Assembly: GCF_036541405.1 (NCBI RefSeq)
Contig: NZ_JAZHFS010000004.1
Coordinates: forward strand, 124,001 to 188,000
Source of the DNA: Clostridium_AD frigoriphilum
Lineage (GTDB): Bacteria; Bacillota; Clostridia; Clostridiales; Clostridiaceae
Length of the DNA stretch: 64,000 nt
Direction: 5' to 3'
A program made the translations under genes and the position numbers. The notes under the pieces were generated by a model, which worked only from the letters and a program-made list of their open reading frames with translations, did not search any database and was not told the DNA's origin. Below, piece by piece: positions 47,086-55,583 of this stretch (positions within the stretch are counted from its first letter, which is position 1; each line of letters opens with the position of its first letter).

Positions 47086-47118
47086 CAAAAAAGAGCCACA
47101 TCAACCGATGTAGCTCCT
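47086..47118 (-). terminator. Terminator of the wall-protein gene
   Basis: Stem GAGCCACATC with GATGTAGCTC, loop AACC, six Ts on the minus strand. About 85 bases past the stop. Confidence 0.85.
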
Positions 47119-47202
47119 CATTATTTAATACAGATCTTTCATACCATATATAACATGCTTAAAGCCGTAAACCTAAATTCGTACGTATCCTCTAAAAAAT
47201 AT

Positions 47203-48906
47203 TTATTTGGACATAAAGAAAGCGAAAGCATCTGTATCACCTGTTGCTAACATACTTCGTGTGTGTACAGCCTGTCCTTGATTATCTGCAACATATGCTA
47301 TAGTGTAATCACCGTCATTAACCCATCCCATAAATACAAACGTATGTGTAGGATATCCAGTACAATCATTTGTTGTAAAACAAAGGCTTCCTGGTGCAAG
47401 CTCTTTAATATCCTTTGTTTTTGACCATTTATTACTATTTAAATAATTTAAATATTGATGTGTGTTGCATACCCCTATAGGTACTGGTACACTTATTCTT
47501 CGCATTGCCTCGCTTGAAAAATAAACACAGTTATTTATTGTTACTCCATCATGCAATTTTACTGCTGCCTTTAGTGTACTAACAACATTGGCTGATGGAG
47601 TCAAATATATAAATAACTTTTCTCCGATTACCGTAGATTGCAATTCTGTAGTTGGTGTAGTTATTATAATCGGTGCAGCTGGTGTAATTGCCGCTCCTAC
47701 ATTAATTATAGCTTTTACTTTTACACTAGTCCCGTTTATAGTTCCATAATAGTTATAAGTACCTGAATCAATTATATTGAATACATTATTAGGCCATGTT
47801 ACTCCAAGCGTTTTCTTAGTATTATTACTCATAGTAACATTTGTAGTTGCAGGGAGAATATATTTATCACCTGCGTTTACATTAACAAGTATATCTGCAG
47901 CTGAAGTTGCTGTTGAAGTATTATCGTAAGTAGTATCATTATTTGCAAATCCAGCATAACTCATTAACCCATTAGCTATTGCCTTTGCAGCATTATTTTG
48001 ATACTGCTGACTTTCTAATAATATTTCTTCAGATGGATTAGTTATGAATCCTAAATCTGCAACTATCGCAGGACAGCTTGTCTTATTTAATATTGCAAAA
48101 TTACTTGTACTATCTGCTACTTGTATTCCCCTATCCTTAGCTTTTGTTGCTGTTATTAGTTCAGCTTGCAACGAAGACGCGAGTAACTTATTCGCACTTT
48201 TGTCAGTTGTGTAATATGTTTCAATCCCATTCGCAGCAGAATCTGGCGTATACGAATTCATGTTTATGCTTAAAAACACATCAGCATTTGCATTTTTAGC
48301 AATTAGTGCTTTTGCATCATCCTCACCACTTTGAGTCCAAGATACTGCATCGCTATCTCTTGTATATACTACATTAAATCCTCTTGCTTTTAGTATTGTA
48401 CCTAGTTTTAATGCTGTACTTAGATTTATATCCTTAGCTTTGACACCACTGTTACTAGTTATTGTACTATAGTATTGAGCTGGGTCAATACATACCGTAA
48501 ACTCACTTGGTTTAGTAGGTAAACTTTTGGTGGTAAAATCCATTCTAACTTCACTCGGAAGAACTTTTCCGTCGCTAGACTTAACATTGTCTGTTACTAT
48601 CAACGTGTAAGTCTTTCCAGATTCATAATTTTTAACAGGTTGAGCTACTACAGTTTTATTGTTATTAGTTAGGACAACTGTAATATCTATGTTATTATTA
48701 TTCTCATCAACCACCTTAATATTCGTGGTATTTACCGTTGGAAGACTTAAAGCCTTATTAAAACTCACTGTCCAAGGCTTACTAACTTCCACATCTTTTT
48801 TAGAACTCATACTGGTAAATGTGCTAGCTTGTACCATTGTTTGCATAGGTATACACACAACGAAAGCTAAAATCATAATTATAAATGCTTTAAAAATCTT
48901 TTTCAT
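47203..48906 (-). CDS. Secreted wall protein: Big_5, inactive Amidase_3, Ig-like and cysteine-peptidase-like domains
   Basis: 567 residues with a signal peptide (cut after VQA, residue 27). Order: a SbsA-type Ig-like domain (about 30-128), an N-acetylmuramoyl-L-alanine amidase fold (about 135-315), a Big_4-like domain (about 338-404), and a C-terminal domain with Cys460 (NNCVYFSSEAMRR), His521 (PTHTFVFMGW) and Asp541-Asn542, as in NlpC/P60 or CHAP peptidases. In the amidase fold all zinc-binding positions are changed: DPAQYY for DPGHGG, KAKDINL for KEKxxNL, SINMN for SIHxN and ADLGF for VELGF. The amidase part is therefore probably a binding module and the last domain the enzyme. Confidence 0.8.
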   Translation of the reverse strand: MKKIFKAFIIMILAFVVCIPMQTMVQASTFTSMSSKKDVEVSKPWTVSFNKALSLPTVNTTNIKVVDENNNNIDITVVLTNNNKTVVAQPVKNYESGKTYTLIVTDNVKSSDGKVLPSEVRMDFTTKSLPTKPSEFTVCIDPAQYYSTITSNSGVKAKDINLSTALKLGTILKARGFNVVYTRDSDAVSWTQSGEDDAKALIAKNANADVFLSINMNSYTPDSAANGIETYYTTDKSANKLLASSLQAELITATKAKDRGIQVADSTSNFAILNKTSCPAIVADLGFITNPSEEILLESQQYQNNAAKAIANGLMSYAGFANNDTTYDNTSTATSAADILVNVNAGDKYILPATTNVTMSNNTKKTLGVTWPNNVFNIIDSGTYNYYGTINGTSVKVKAIINVGAAITPAAPIIITTPTTELQSTVIGEKLFIYLTPSANVVSTLKAAVKLHDGVTINNCVYFSSEAMRRISVPVPIGVCNTHQYLNYLNSNKWSKTKDIKELAPGSLCFTTNDCTGYPTHTFVFMGWVNDGDYTIAYVADNQGQAVHTRSMLATGDTDAFAFFMSK

Positions 48907-49109
48907 GTTACATCTCCCACGTTTAATATTTAACTATTTGTATAATTTTAAGTAAGTATGTAAATTATTGTTCTATTTCCAAATTAATTATACTATAAAT
49001 TTATTTTCATCTCAATGTTTTTAAATATTCTTTTATTGAAAAGAATATTTAAAAGTGTATAATTATTTGTTGTACCAGCTAATAATTTGACTAATCTGAG
49101 GTGAGTTAA

Positions 49110-49538
49110 ATGGAACTTGAAATAATAATTAGGGCTATGGAAGAATCGGATTTACAGAACGTCCTTTCATTAAGGAACATAGATTCTAATTCTGTAGTTT
49201 CGAAAAATTTTTATAAAAAGGAAGTTTTAATGAACTACTTAAAAAGAAATCCTAAAATTAGTTCAGTATCATGTACAGTGGAAGGAAAAATAATTGGTTT
49301 TGTATTATGTGGATATGATGGCATACGAGGTTTTATTTACCATATAGCTGTTTATGATAAATATGAAATCAGACGAATAAGCAAACTAATGGTAGATCGT
49401 TCATTATGCGAATTAAAAAAAATTGGAATTAATACAGGGTTTATATTTACCCAAAATAGCACCTTTGATTTTGAAGAATTTTGGCACTCCATTGGATGGA
49501 CAGTAATTCCAGATAAGACATCCGAGGAAAGTATATAA
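49110..49538 (+). CDS. GNAT-family N-acetyltransferase
   Basis: 142 residues with the GNAT fold: an N-terminal IRAMEESDLQNVLSLRN, KIIGFVLCGYDG near residue 58 and the acetyl-CoA region IYHIAVYDKYEIRRISKLMVDRSL near 75, where the loop is YEIRRIS rather than the usual RGxGIG. Acceptor unknown. ATG with GAGGTGAG. Confidence 0.8.
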   Translation: MELEIIIRAMEESDLQNVLSLRNIDSNSVVSKNFYKKEVLMNYLKRNPKISSVSCTVEGKIIGFVLCGYDGIRGFIYHIAVYDKYEIRRISKLMVDRSLCELKKIGINTGFIFTQNSTFDFEEFWHSIGWTVIPDKTSEESI

Positions 49539-49577
49539 AACTTCCAATGAATAATTTTTAGCATTTCATGACACTAA

Positions 49578-49628
49578 AAACCCTCAGATTGGATTTTCTT
49601 TCTTAAGAGAAATCCAGTCTGAGGGTTT
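49578..49628. terminator. Bidirectional terminator between GNAT and flavoenzyme genes
   Basis: Stem AAACCCTCAGATTGGATTT with AAATCCAGTCTGAGGGTTT (one mismatch), loop about 12 bases. It lies between two converging genes and ends both. Confidence 0.85.
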
Positions 49629-49676
49629 AATTTTGCATTACTTGAAATGTTACTTATTCATAATTAGATCTCATAC

Positions 49677-51629
49677 CTATATATCGAGAGCTGCATGATA
49701 TCCTTGATATATTGCAGTTGTTATGGTAGATGCTTTTACACAATCACCAATTTCTCTAACAAAAGGTGCACAGTCAATTAAGTCTTCTACTACATCTCTT
49801 CTTGCTCTCTGTCCAAGTGCACAGATTACTGTAGTACCTGGAACTAGATGTTCCACGCAAGCTACATCAGCACAGACAACACCTTCTTGCGTTACACATA
49901 ATCCCTTATATTCCATATGAACATGGATCTTATTATTTTTTTCTATTTCTGCAAGTAAAATAGGACGATGCCTAATATTTGCATCTGGAGCAAGTTCTGC
50001 TCTCATTTCTACTAGATGTACAATCTTACCTTCTTGTGCAAGATGTATTGCTGCTTCACATCCAGCAAGACCTCCTCCAAGGACTACTACTTCACCCTTA
50101 ACCTTGTCCTTCTCTAAATAATAGTCATTAACAATAACTACATTATCACCATGTAAACCTGGTATTGGCGGTACAAGCGGTTCCGAACCAACTGCTATAA
50201 TTAATGCATCAACATTTTCTTTATCAACATATTCTTTTGTAACAGTTGTATTCAATCGAATTTCAACGCCAGCATCCTTTGCTAATTTTCCAAGAGTTAC
50301 ACCTAACTCATACATTTCGTACTTAAATGGGATTGCTTGTTCTCCCTTAAGTATTCCACCTAACTCATCAGATTTCTCACAAAGAATTACCTTATGCCCA
50401 CGTTTTGCAGCAGTGATAGCAGCTTCAAGTCCACCTGGTCCACCACCTGCTACTAGAACTTTACCTGGATGAGGAGAAGGAATAACTTCTGATCCACCTA
50501 GTTCACGTCCAATTAATGGATTAACAGTGCAACGCCTTGTAGATGTCATAGCACGTTCTGCCATACATGTAAAGCATCTTAAACATTTTACAATATCCTT
50601 ATCTTTATTTGTCACAACCTTTTTCGGAAGTTCATGATCAGCTAAAAGTGCACGAGCCATTTCAACAACATCAGCCTTACCACTGGCTATAATTTCCTCC
50701 ATCATCTCTGGGTCATTTAAACCACCAATCGTTGCAACCGGAACACTTACATTCCTTTTAATTTCTGCTGCAAGGTAAACATTAGATCCATGTGGTAAAA
50801 ACATAGAAGGATGCGTTATTCCAAATCCTCTTTGATAAGTTCCTGCAGATACATGAAGCAAATCTATTTTTGATTCTATTAATTTAGCGATTTCAACGCC
50901 GTCATTTAAATCATAACCACCTTCAAATAATTCAGAACCACTCATTCTAAACTCGATTGGGAAGCCTGCCCCAACTGCCTTTCGGACACTATCAATAACC
51001 TCCTGTGCAAAACGTACTCTGTTTTCTAGACAGCCACCGTATTTGTCTGTTCTCTTATTAAAATAAGGAGACAAGAATTGATTAATTAACCATCCATGTC
51101 CACCATGAATCATAACCATTTCAAAACCTGCTCTTTTAGCGAGTCCAGCAGTATTTCCATAAGCTGCTACTATGTCATCAATTAATTCTTGAGTAAGTTC
51201 TTTTACCGGAAGACCATCTGGACGAATCGCAGCACTTGGTCCCCATTGAGATAGTCCTTGTTTTTTATTCTTGTCAGTTAAATAAGTTCCAGCATATTGT
51301 CCTGAATGAGATAATTCTACACTAGCAATTGCACCATGACGGCGGATAGCATCTGCAGTATAAGTAAAGCTTGCAAGTGAACCTACTGTTTCCAAATCTA
51401 AATGAAACATATGGGAACCTTCTGTTTCTGGATGAACCACACATTCACTGACAGTAACCGATGCCGCGCCCCCCTTAGCTCTTAATTCATAAAAAGCTGT
51501 TGAAGCAGGTCCAATAGTGCAATCAGCTGTTATATCTGTTCCTCCCATTGGAGCTGAAAACATTCTGTTTCTGAAATTCACATTTCCGATTTTGATTGGT
51601 TTACATAGGTTTGGATACTTTCTTTGCAT
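49677..51629 (-). CDS. 2-Enoate reductase family flavo/iron-sulfur enzyme
   Basis: 650 residues. An N-terminal old-yellow-enzyme TIM barrel binds FMN (PIKIGNVNFRNRMFSAPM; HGGHGWLINQFLSPYFNKRTD near 170). Then an Fe-S cysteine cluster (CLRCFTCMAERAMTSTRRC near 345) and an FAD/NAD-binding half (VLVAGGGPGGLEAAITAAKRG near 392 and a second GGGLAGCEAAIHLA near 515) follow. This is the layout of clostridial 2-enoate and cinnamate reductases, BaiCD/BaiH and 2,4-dienoyl-CoA reductase. It should reduce an alpha,beta-unsaturated acid with NADH. Co-transcribed with an OFA-type carrier and divergent from a PadR regulator. Confidence 0.87.
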   Translation of the reverse strand: MQRKYPNLCKPIKIGNVNFRNRMFSAPMGGTDITADCTIGPASTAFYELRAKGGAASVTVSECVVHPETEGSHMFHLDLETVGSLASFTYTADAIRRHGAIASVELSHSGQYAGTYLTDKNKKQGLSQWGPSAAIRPDGLPVKELTQELIDDIVAAYGNTAGLAKRAGFEMVMIHGGHGWLINQFLSPYFNKRTDKYGGCLENRVRFAQEVIDSVRKAVGAGFPIEFRMSGSELFEGGYDLNDGVEIAKLIESKIDLLHVSAGTYQRGFGITHPSMFLPHGSNVYLAAEIKRNVSVPVATIGGLNDPEMMEEIIASGKADVVEMARALLADHELPKKVVTNKDKDIVKCLRCFTCMAERAMTSTRRCTVNPLIGRELGGSEVIPSPHPGKVLVAGGGPGGLEAAITAAKRGHKVILCEKSDELGGILKGEQAIPFKYEMYELGVTLGKLAKDAGVEIRLNTTVTKEYVDKENVDALIIAVGSEPLVPPIPGLHGDNVVIVNDYYLEKDKVKGEVVVLGGGLAGCEAAIHLAQEGKIVHLVEMRAELAPDANIRHRPILLAEIEKNNKIHVHMEYKGLCVTQEGVVCADVACVEHLVPGTTVICALGQRARRDVVEDLIDCAPFVREIGDCVKASTITTAIYQGYHAALDI

Positions 51630-51689
51630 ACTTTTATTCTCCCTTTTGATTTATATTTTTAATCCTCATCTGTTTGTTAAATATTTATT

Positions 51690-52946
51690 TTATACGCTTA
51701 TAGTTTCTTTGGTATTCATATCTTTTTTATTCACATAACGATAAACAAATGTTAATAAAAGACCTACAATCCCAATAACCGCAGCTAATATAAATGCTCT
51801 TTGATAACTATTATCTGTATTAAATACATTTGTCATCACTGTTGGTCCAAAATAGCCTCCCAATGCAAATCCTATAAACATTATTCCATAATTCACACCA
51901 TTGTTTTTAGAACCAAATTGATCTGCAGTAAATCCAGGGAAAACGCCCATAAATGCACCAAAACATAAACCAACTATTGAAATACCGATATCAAAGGTCA
52001 CAACATCTCCTTGTCCTGAAAAATACAGGCATATAAGTCCAACAATAGAAAGGACAAAAGCACCAGTGAGCGTATTGATTCGACCTATTTTATCAGAAAT
52101 ATAACCTGCGATAATACGACCAGCAGTATTAAATAATGCCAAGGTAGAAACTACAACAGTTGCTGCCACAGTTGACATTCCAATCATTTTCTGTGCTACA
52201 GGAGAAGCCTGAGAAGTACACATTAAACCATAGAATGCACCACATGTTAACATTGCAAGCATTACATAAAATTTAGGACTTGTTAGCATTCCTCTAAAGT
52301 CTTTCTCATTTCTGTTCAACTTACCATTAGAAACCGGTGGTGTCCACCCTTCTGGAACAAAGTTCACTGGACATTTCTCAATAAAGAAAGAAGCACTACA
52401 TACAATAACAATAAATGCAATACCTATTATCTTAAATGCTGAAGTTACTCCAGTATTAATAATTAATACATTTGCAATTGGTGGTACTATTACAGAACTT
52501 AAGCCATAAGCTGCAGTTGTGATACCCCCAATTAAACCACGTTTGTCTGGGAAAAACTTAATTGAATTGTTGATTGTACATCCATAAACTAACCCAGTAC
52601 CTAGACCTGTTACGATGCCATACGCAAATACTAAGGACCCTACTCCATTCGAAAAACCTGCTAATATCATACCACCTCCAAAAAGCAGACCACCGACAAA
52701 AATAACTTTTTTTGGTCCAAACATATCATTAATTCTACCACCCGAAATCATAGTAATAGGTGCAATTGAATTAGTGATAACAAATGCAATTGCTAAACTA
52801 CCCGCAGTTAATGCAATTCCAGTAATACTACTCAAGTGCTTTGCCATGGGAGCTGCAAATACACTCCATGCATATATCGACCCAACACATAGATTAATAA
52901 AACAGCTTGCAATCAAAATACCCCATCTTTTTTTTGTCAATTCCAT
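51690..52946 (-). CDS. MFS transporter of the oxalate:formate antiporter (OFA) type
   Basis: 418 residues, about twelve helices, starting MELTKKRWGILIASCFINLCVGSIYAWSVF, the OFA signature region, with GIVTGLGTGLVYGCTINNS near 105. OFA proteins carry small carboxylates. ATG 52946 has AAGGGGG upstream; the longer frame starting at 52985 does not. It is 60 bases upstream of the enoate-reductase gene, so it probably brings that enzyme's acid in or takes its product out. Confidence 0.85.
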   Translation of the reverse strand: MELTKKRWGILIASCFINLCVGSIYAWSVFAAPMAKHLSSITGIALTAGSLAIAFVITNSIAPITMISGGRINDMFGPKKVIFVGGLLFGGGMILAGFSNGVGSLVFAYGIVTGLGTGLVYGCTINNSIKFFPDKRGLIGGITTAAYGLSSVIVPPIANVLIINTGVTSAFKIIGIAFIVIVCSASFFIEKCPVNFVPEGWTPPVSNGKLNRNEKDFRGMLTSPKFYVMLAMLTCGAFYGLMCTSQASPVAQKMIGMSTVAATVVVSTLALFNTAGRIIAGYISDKIGRINTLTGAFVLSIVGLICLYFSGQGDVVTFDIGISIVGLCFGAFMGVFPGFTADQFGSKNNGVNYGIMFIGFALGGYFGPTVMTNVFNTDNSYQRAFILAAVIGIVGLLLTFVYRYVNKKDMNTKETISV

Positions 52947-53025
52947 AATATTGTCCCCCTTGTCTCTTTTTGTTAATATTATCACAATGTACCAATCATG
53001 TCAATGCAGTTATATAATATAATAT

Positions 53026-53041
53026 ATATAAATGTTTATAT
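53026..53041. promoter_or_regulatory. Palindrome in the PadR/OFA divergent promoter region
   Basis: ATATAAATGTTTATAT has perfect 7-bp arms around TG, between the divergent carrier and padR genes. ATGT-rich repeats surround it (ATGT occurs four times within 70 bases), as in PadR boxes (ATGT-N8-ACAT), although an exact box is not present. AT-rich dyads are common, so the call is tentative. Confidence 0.4.
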
Positions 53042-53131
53042 GTATTATGTTATATGATTCTACTAATCAACTTAAATTGTAATTTACAAAAACCGTGTTA
53101 TAATAAATAGGTAAAAGGATGAGGTGTGTTA

Positions 53132-53680
53132 ATGAGAACTCTTAAATATGCAATTTTAGGATTAATAAATAGAAAACCTATAACTGGTTATGACATAGGA
53201 AAAGAATTTAATTTTCAATTAGCTGAGTTTTGGAGTGCAAAACTCAGTCAGATTTATCCAGAATTAAAAAAATTAGTCGACGAAAAACTTATAATTTATG
53301 ATATCGAAATTAGTGGGGATATATTAGAAAAAAAAATTTATGATATCACAGAAAAAGGTAAAAAAGAATTTTTAAAATGGTTGAAAAAGGATGTCCCTAT
53401 GGAGCAAACCCCCAAAAATATTTTTAGGCTTAGAATGTATTTTTCAAGTAATTTAGATGTAAATACTAGAATCGACTTATTGGAACATCAATTACTTAAG
53501 CATAATGAAAGACTTACCTTTTTACACGAGCAAAAGGAACCCTACGATGGCGTTCCACCTCTTAATAGTGATGTTTTTGGAGATTATCTGGTTCTAGACG
53601 GAGCTATTATACGAGAAGAGTCTACTATTAAATGGTTGGAAAATTGTATTAATTATTGTAAAAATGGTAATGAGATATAA
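53132..53680 (+). CDS. PadR-family transcriptional regulator
   Basis: 182 residues with an N-terminal winged helix (LKYAILGLINRKPITGYDIGKEF, YPELKKLVDEKLI, YDITEKGKKEFLKWL) and a C-terminal helical domain of the Vir_act_alpha_C type, the PadR-s1/long form. PadR repressors usually respond to phenolic acids or drugs. Being divergent from the OFA carrier and enoate reductase, it probably represses them until the substrate acid is present. ATG 53132 has GAGGTG upstream; GTG 53126 overlaps it. Confidence 0.87.
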   Translation: MRTLKYAILGLINRKPITGYDIGKEFNFQLAEFWSAKLSQIYPELKKLVDEKLIIYDIEISGDILEKKIYDITEKGKKEFLKWLKKDVPMEQTPKNIFRLRMYFSSNLDVNTRIDLLEHQLLKHNERLTFLHEQKEPYDGVPPLNSDVFGDYLVLDGAIIREESTIKWLENCINYCKNGNEI

Positions 53681-53702
53681 GTAAATAAGCAATAGCATCA
53701 AT

Positions 53703-53730
53703 GTGAATGTAACTCACTTGTTACATTCAC
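53703..53730 (+). terminator. Hairpin after the PadR-family gene
   Basis: Stem GTGAATGTAAC with GTTACATTCAC, loop TCACTT, 23 bases past the stop. No strong T-run follows. Confidence 0.5.
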
Positions 53731-53739
53731 AATATTAAT

Positions 53740-53795
53740 ACAAGTAACCCCACATTAAATTATGTAGGGTTACTTGTGACGAAATATGATAAAAC
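53740..53795. repeat. Dispersed hairpin element, copy B
   Basis: A long stem ACAAGTAACCC...GGGTTACTTGT with an inner ACAT/ATGT pair, followed by GACGAAATATGATAAAA. Architecture and tail resemble copy A at 25911 and the tails at 54704, 59863 and 60483. It also lies where the minus-strand gene ending at 53823 would need a 3' end. Confidence 0.45.
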
Positions 53796-53822
53796 CACTA
53801 ATCGAAAAAACTATTTATAATA

Positions 53823-54368
53823 CTACTTTTTATTGTCAATTATACTGCTTTTGGAAAAACTAATTAATTTGGCACAATCATCATTTTCGCCTTCTGAATC
53901 ACAAATTCTATAAGATATTCCATCAGGATAATCTCGCTTTATTATCGTATTGAACATTTCTGGTTGGCTTGGAATAAACGCATTAGGATTGGAATATGTA
54001 TCATACTCAATATCAATTATTTTCTTTCCATCATATTTTAAATCATACAATTTATTTACCCATGTACCAGTGGCATTTTTTCCATACTCTACAATACGAA
54101 TTTTATCTTTTCTCCCTTTGTTTATATTTCTTATAAAATCATCGATTCTCTTAATATTATATATTTCCATGTCGTTATGGGTTTTCTCCGAAACACTATC
54201 AGTATAAGAAATCATTACTATATTACCATCTTTAATTGCTATATCTGAGCTTAAAGTTTTATTGTTCACTACACCTATAACATAGTAAGCCTTAGGATTT
54301 TGTATAGGTATAAAAACTAAAACAAATAATATTAACACAAACACCAAAGTTCTTTTCAATATAATCAC
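53823..54368 (-). CDS. Exported DUF4362-like protein
   Basis: 181 residues with a hydrophobic N-terminal segment (about 6-22) that looks like a signal peptide without a lipobox Cys. The middle, IKRIDDFIRNINKGRKDKIRIVEYG and then LYDLKYDGKKIIDIEYDTYSN, has the pattern of DUF4362 proteins of Firmicutes. Function unknown. ATG with a GAGGTGAT site. Confidence 0.65.
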   Translation of the reverse strand: MIILKRTLVFVLILFVLVFIPIQNPKAYYVIGVVNNKTLSSDIAIKDGNIVMISYTDSVSEKTHNDMEIYNIKRIDDFIRNINKGRKDKIRIVEYGKNATGTWVNKLYDLKYDGKKIIDIEYDTYSNPNAFIPSQPEMFNTIIKRDYPDGISYRICDSEGENDDCAKLISFSKSSIIDNKK

Positions 54369-54451
54369 CTCAATAATAATTTTGGTTTTATTGTGTCCAT
54401 ATTAAAAATTATTATTTTATAGAATCTATGATATTTGGTTACTACACAATA

Positions 54452-54670
54452 TTAATTAATATTTCTTGCGTCACAAACTTCTGCAATGAAAGTATTATCT
54501 TGGCTTTGATTTTTAATTACATATTCAACTGCGGATGATACTAATTCTAAAAGATGTACTTCATTATTCATCTCTGAAAGCCAAGAAGAATAAACTCCAA
54601 GACCTCTTTCTAATCTGCTTTTTTCAGCACCTGCATTGTAAAATTCAAACGCTTCATCTGTATTCTCCAT
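54452..54670 (-). CDS. Small protein, N-terminus like SAM methyltransferases
   Basis: 72 residues behind a good GGGAGGAAG site, so it is probably translated. The first 20 residues (AFEFYNAGAEKSRLERGLG) recall the start of class I methyltransferases, but the glycine-rich SAM loop is missing and the rest (NEVHLLELVSSAVEYVIKN) does not fit. It may be an internally deleted remnant or a distinct small protein. Confidence 0.5.
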   Translation of the reverse strand: MENTDEAFEFYNAGAEKSRLERGLGVYSSWLSEMNNEVHLLELVSSAVEYVIKNQSQDNTFIAEVCDARNIN

Positions 54671-54703
54671 AATCTTCCTCCCGTTTAAAATATATATGAG
54701 GTT

Positions 54704-54726
54704 AATTGCAACGAAATATGAGAAAA
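54704..54726. repeat. Dispersed element tail, copy C
   Basis: TTAATTGCAACGAAATATGA followed by GAAAA matches the tail of copy B (TTACTTGTGACGAAATATGA then TAAAA) at most positions. No strong hairpin precedes this copy. Confidence 0.35.
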
Positions 54727-54739
54727 GTAAATCCTTACT

Positions 54740-54916
54740 TTATATTTTCTCTTCCTCAATCACAACCATAACAGAATATTCAGTTGTAAATAAACCGCCA
54801 GTATTGGAACTATATTGGAGCTCCTTAATTTTAAATTTATTATTCTTGATAAAATCATTTACCTCCGTAACTAAACAAACATTATTGGTATTTTTAAATA
54901 TTCTTATTTCTTTCAA
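54740..54916 (-). CDS. Cse60-like small protein
   Basis: A 58-residue frame opens with TTG at 54916 behind a strong AGGAGG site (6-7 bases upstream). It reads MKEIRIFKNTNNVCLVTEVN, then DFIKNNKFKIKELQYS and ends EYSVMVVIEEEKI. The order of a short beta strand, EVNxFI, a KELQYS strand and a YSVMVVIEEE strand matches the Cse60 family of small sporulation-associated proteins. It is transcribed with the 72-residue gene 69 bases downstream. The opposite-strand frame here is its shadow. Confidence 0.65.
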   Translation of the reverse strand: MKEIRIFKNTNNVCLVTEVNDFIKNNKFKIKELQYSSNTGGLFTTEYSVMVVIEEEKI

Positions 54917-55144
54917 TAGTACCCTCCTACATTTTTATTACTTAAATAATCTCCATAGCTAGTTGTATTAATTAACATAATATCCTCTTTACGATTTATA
55001 TTTATGTTGTAATATACTGGTTATTCTACCACACCCACCATATTTTACTAGTAATACATATAACATTTATAATAAATTTCTTCTAACTCTAGGTATGCTC
55101 TTATCTCTCCTATAGCCTATCAAAGCCATTAAACTAACATCTAC

Positions 55145-55315
55145 ATGCAATATGATAAGATCACTAAACAAAGGTTTAGTGATCTTATTAATACTAAATT
55201 AAATGATAATAAATCGCTATCTGAATATGATAAATCACTAACTGAAGATTTAATAAAACTAGGAATAGATTTAAATCTTTACCCATTAGAATATCAAAAA
55301 CAGCACATAAAATAA
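55145..55315 (+). CDS. Coding-like 56-residue frame, possible remnant
   Basis: Plus-strand frame from ATG 55145 reads MQYDKITKQRFSDLINTKLN and ends DLIKLGIDLNLYPLEYQKQHIK. Its composition is protein-like (Leu/Lys/Asp/Tyr rich, no low-complexity). There is no ribosome binding site, so it may be the tail of a broken gene. Family not recognised. The remainder of the gap 54917-55583 holds the adhE promoter and nothing else that I recognise. Confidence 0.35.
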   Translation: MQYDKITKQRFSDLINTKLNDNKSLSEYDKSLTEDLIKLGIDLNLYPLEYQKQHIK

Positions 55316-55349
55316 ATATAAATGTAAACGTAACTATCATACAAATTCA

Positions 55350-55367
55350 TTGTTAAACATTTGACAA
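55350..55367. promoter_or_regulatory. Rex operator upstream of adhE
   Basis: TTGTTAAACATTTGACAA matches the clostridial Rex site TTGTTAANNNNTTAACAA at all but one fixed position. It covers the -35 box of the adhE promoter, so binding would block RNA polymerase; a high NADH/NAD+ ratio should release Rex and switch on alcohol formation. Confidence 0.8.
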
Positions 55368-55389
55368 ACATATTGTGCTGATCTATACT
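55361..55389 (+). promoter_or_regulatory. Promoter of adhE
   Basis: Perfect TTGACA (55361-55366), 17-base spacer and TATACT (55384-55389). Transcription would start near 55396, leaving a leader of about 190 bases before the adhE ATG. Confidence 0.85.
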
Positions 55390-55583
55390 AACCTAGAACT
55401 TAGATAAGTGATAATTCATAACATTACCAGTATTACTAAGTAATTAAAATCTAATTATTAATATTCTTTATAAAATTGTTATATAACATTAGTTTATTTT
55501 TAAATATGATCCACATATATGTTAATTTATTGTCAATGTAACCCGATTTGAAATAATATAAATTTTAAAAGGAGTGTTTATAT

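Noticed and set aside
54696..54962. Plus-strand 88-codon frame
   Set aside because: It is the reverse shadow of the Cse60-like gene on the minus strand and has no ribosome binding site.
55153..55186. Hairpin AAGATCACTAAAC / GTTTAGTGATCTT as a terminator
   Set aside because: No gene ends directly upstream and no T-run follows; kept only as a note within the remnant frame.
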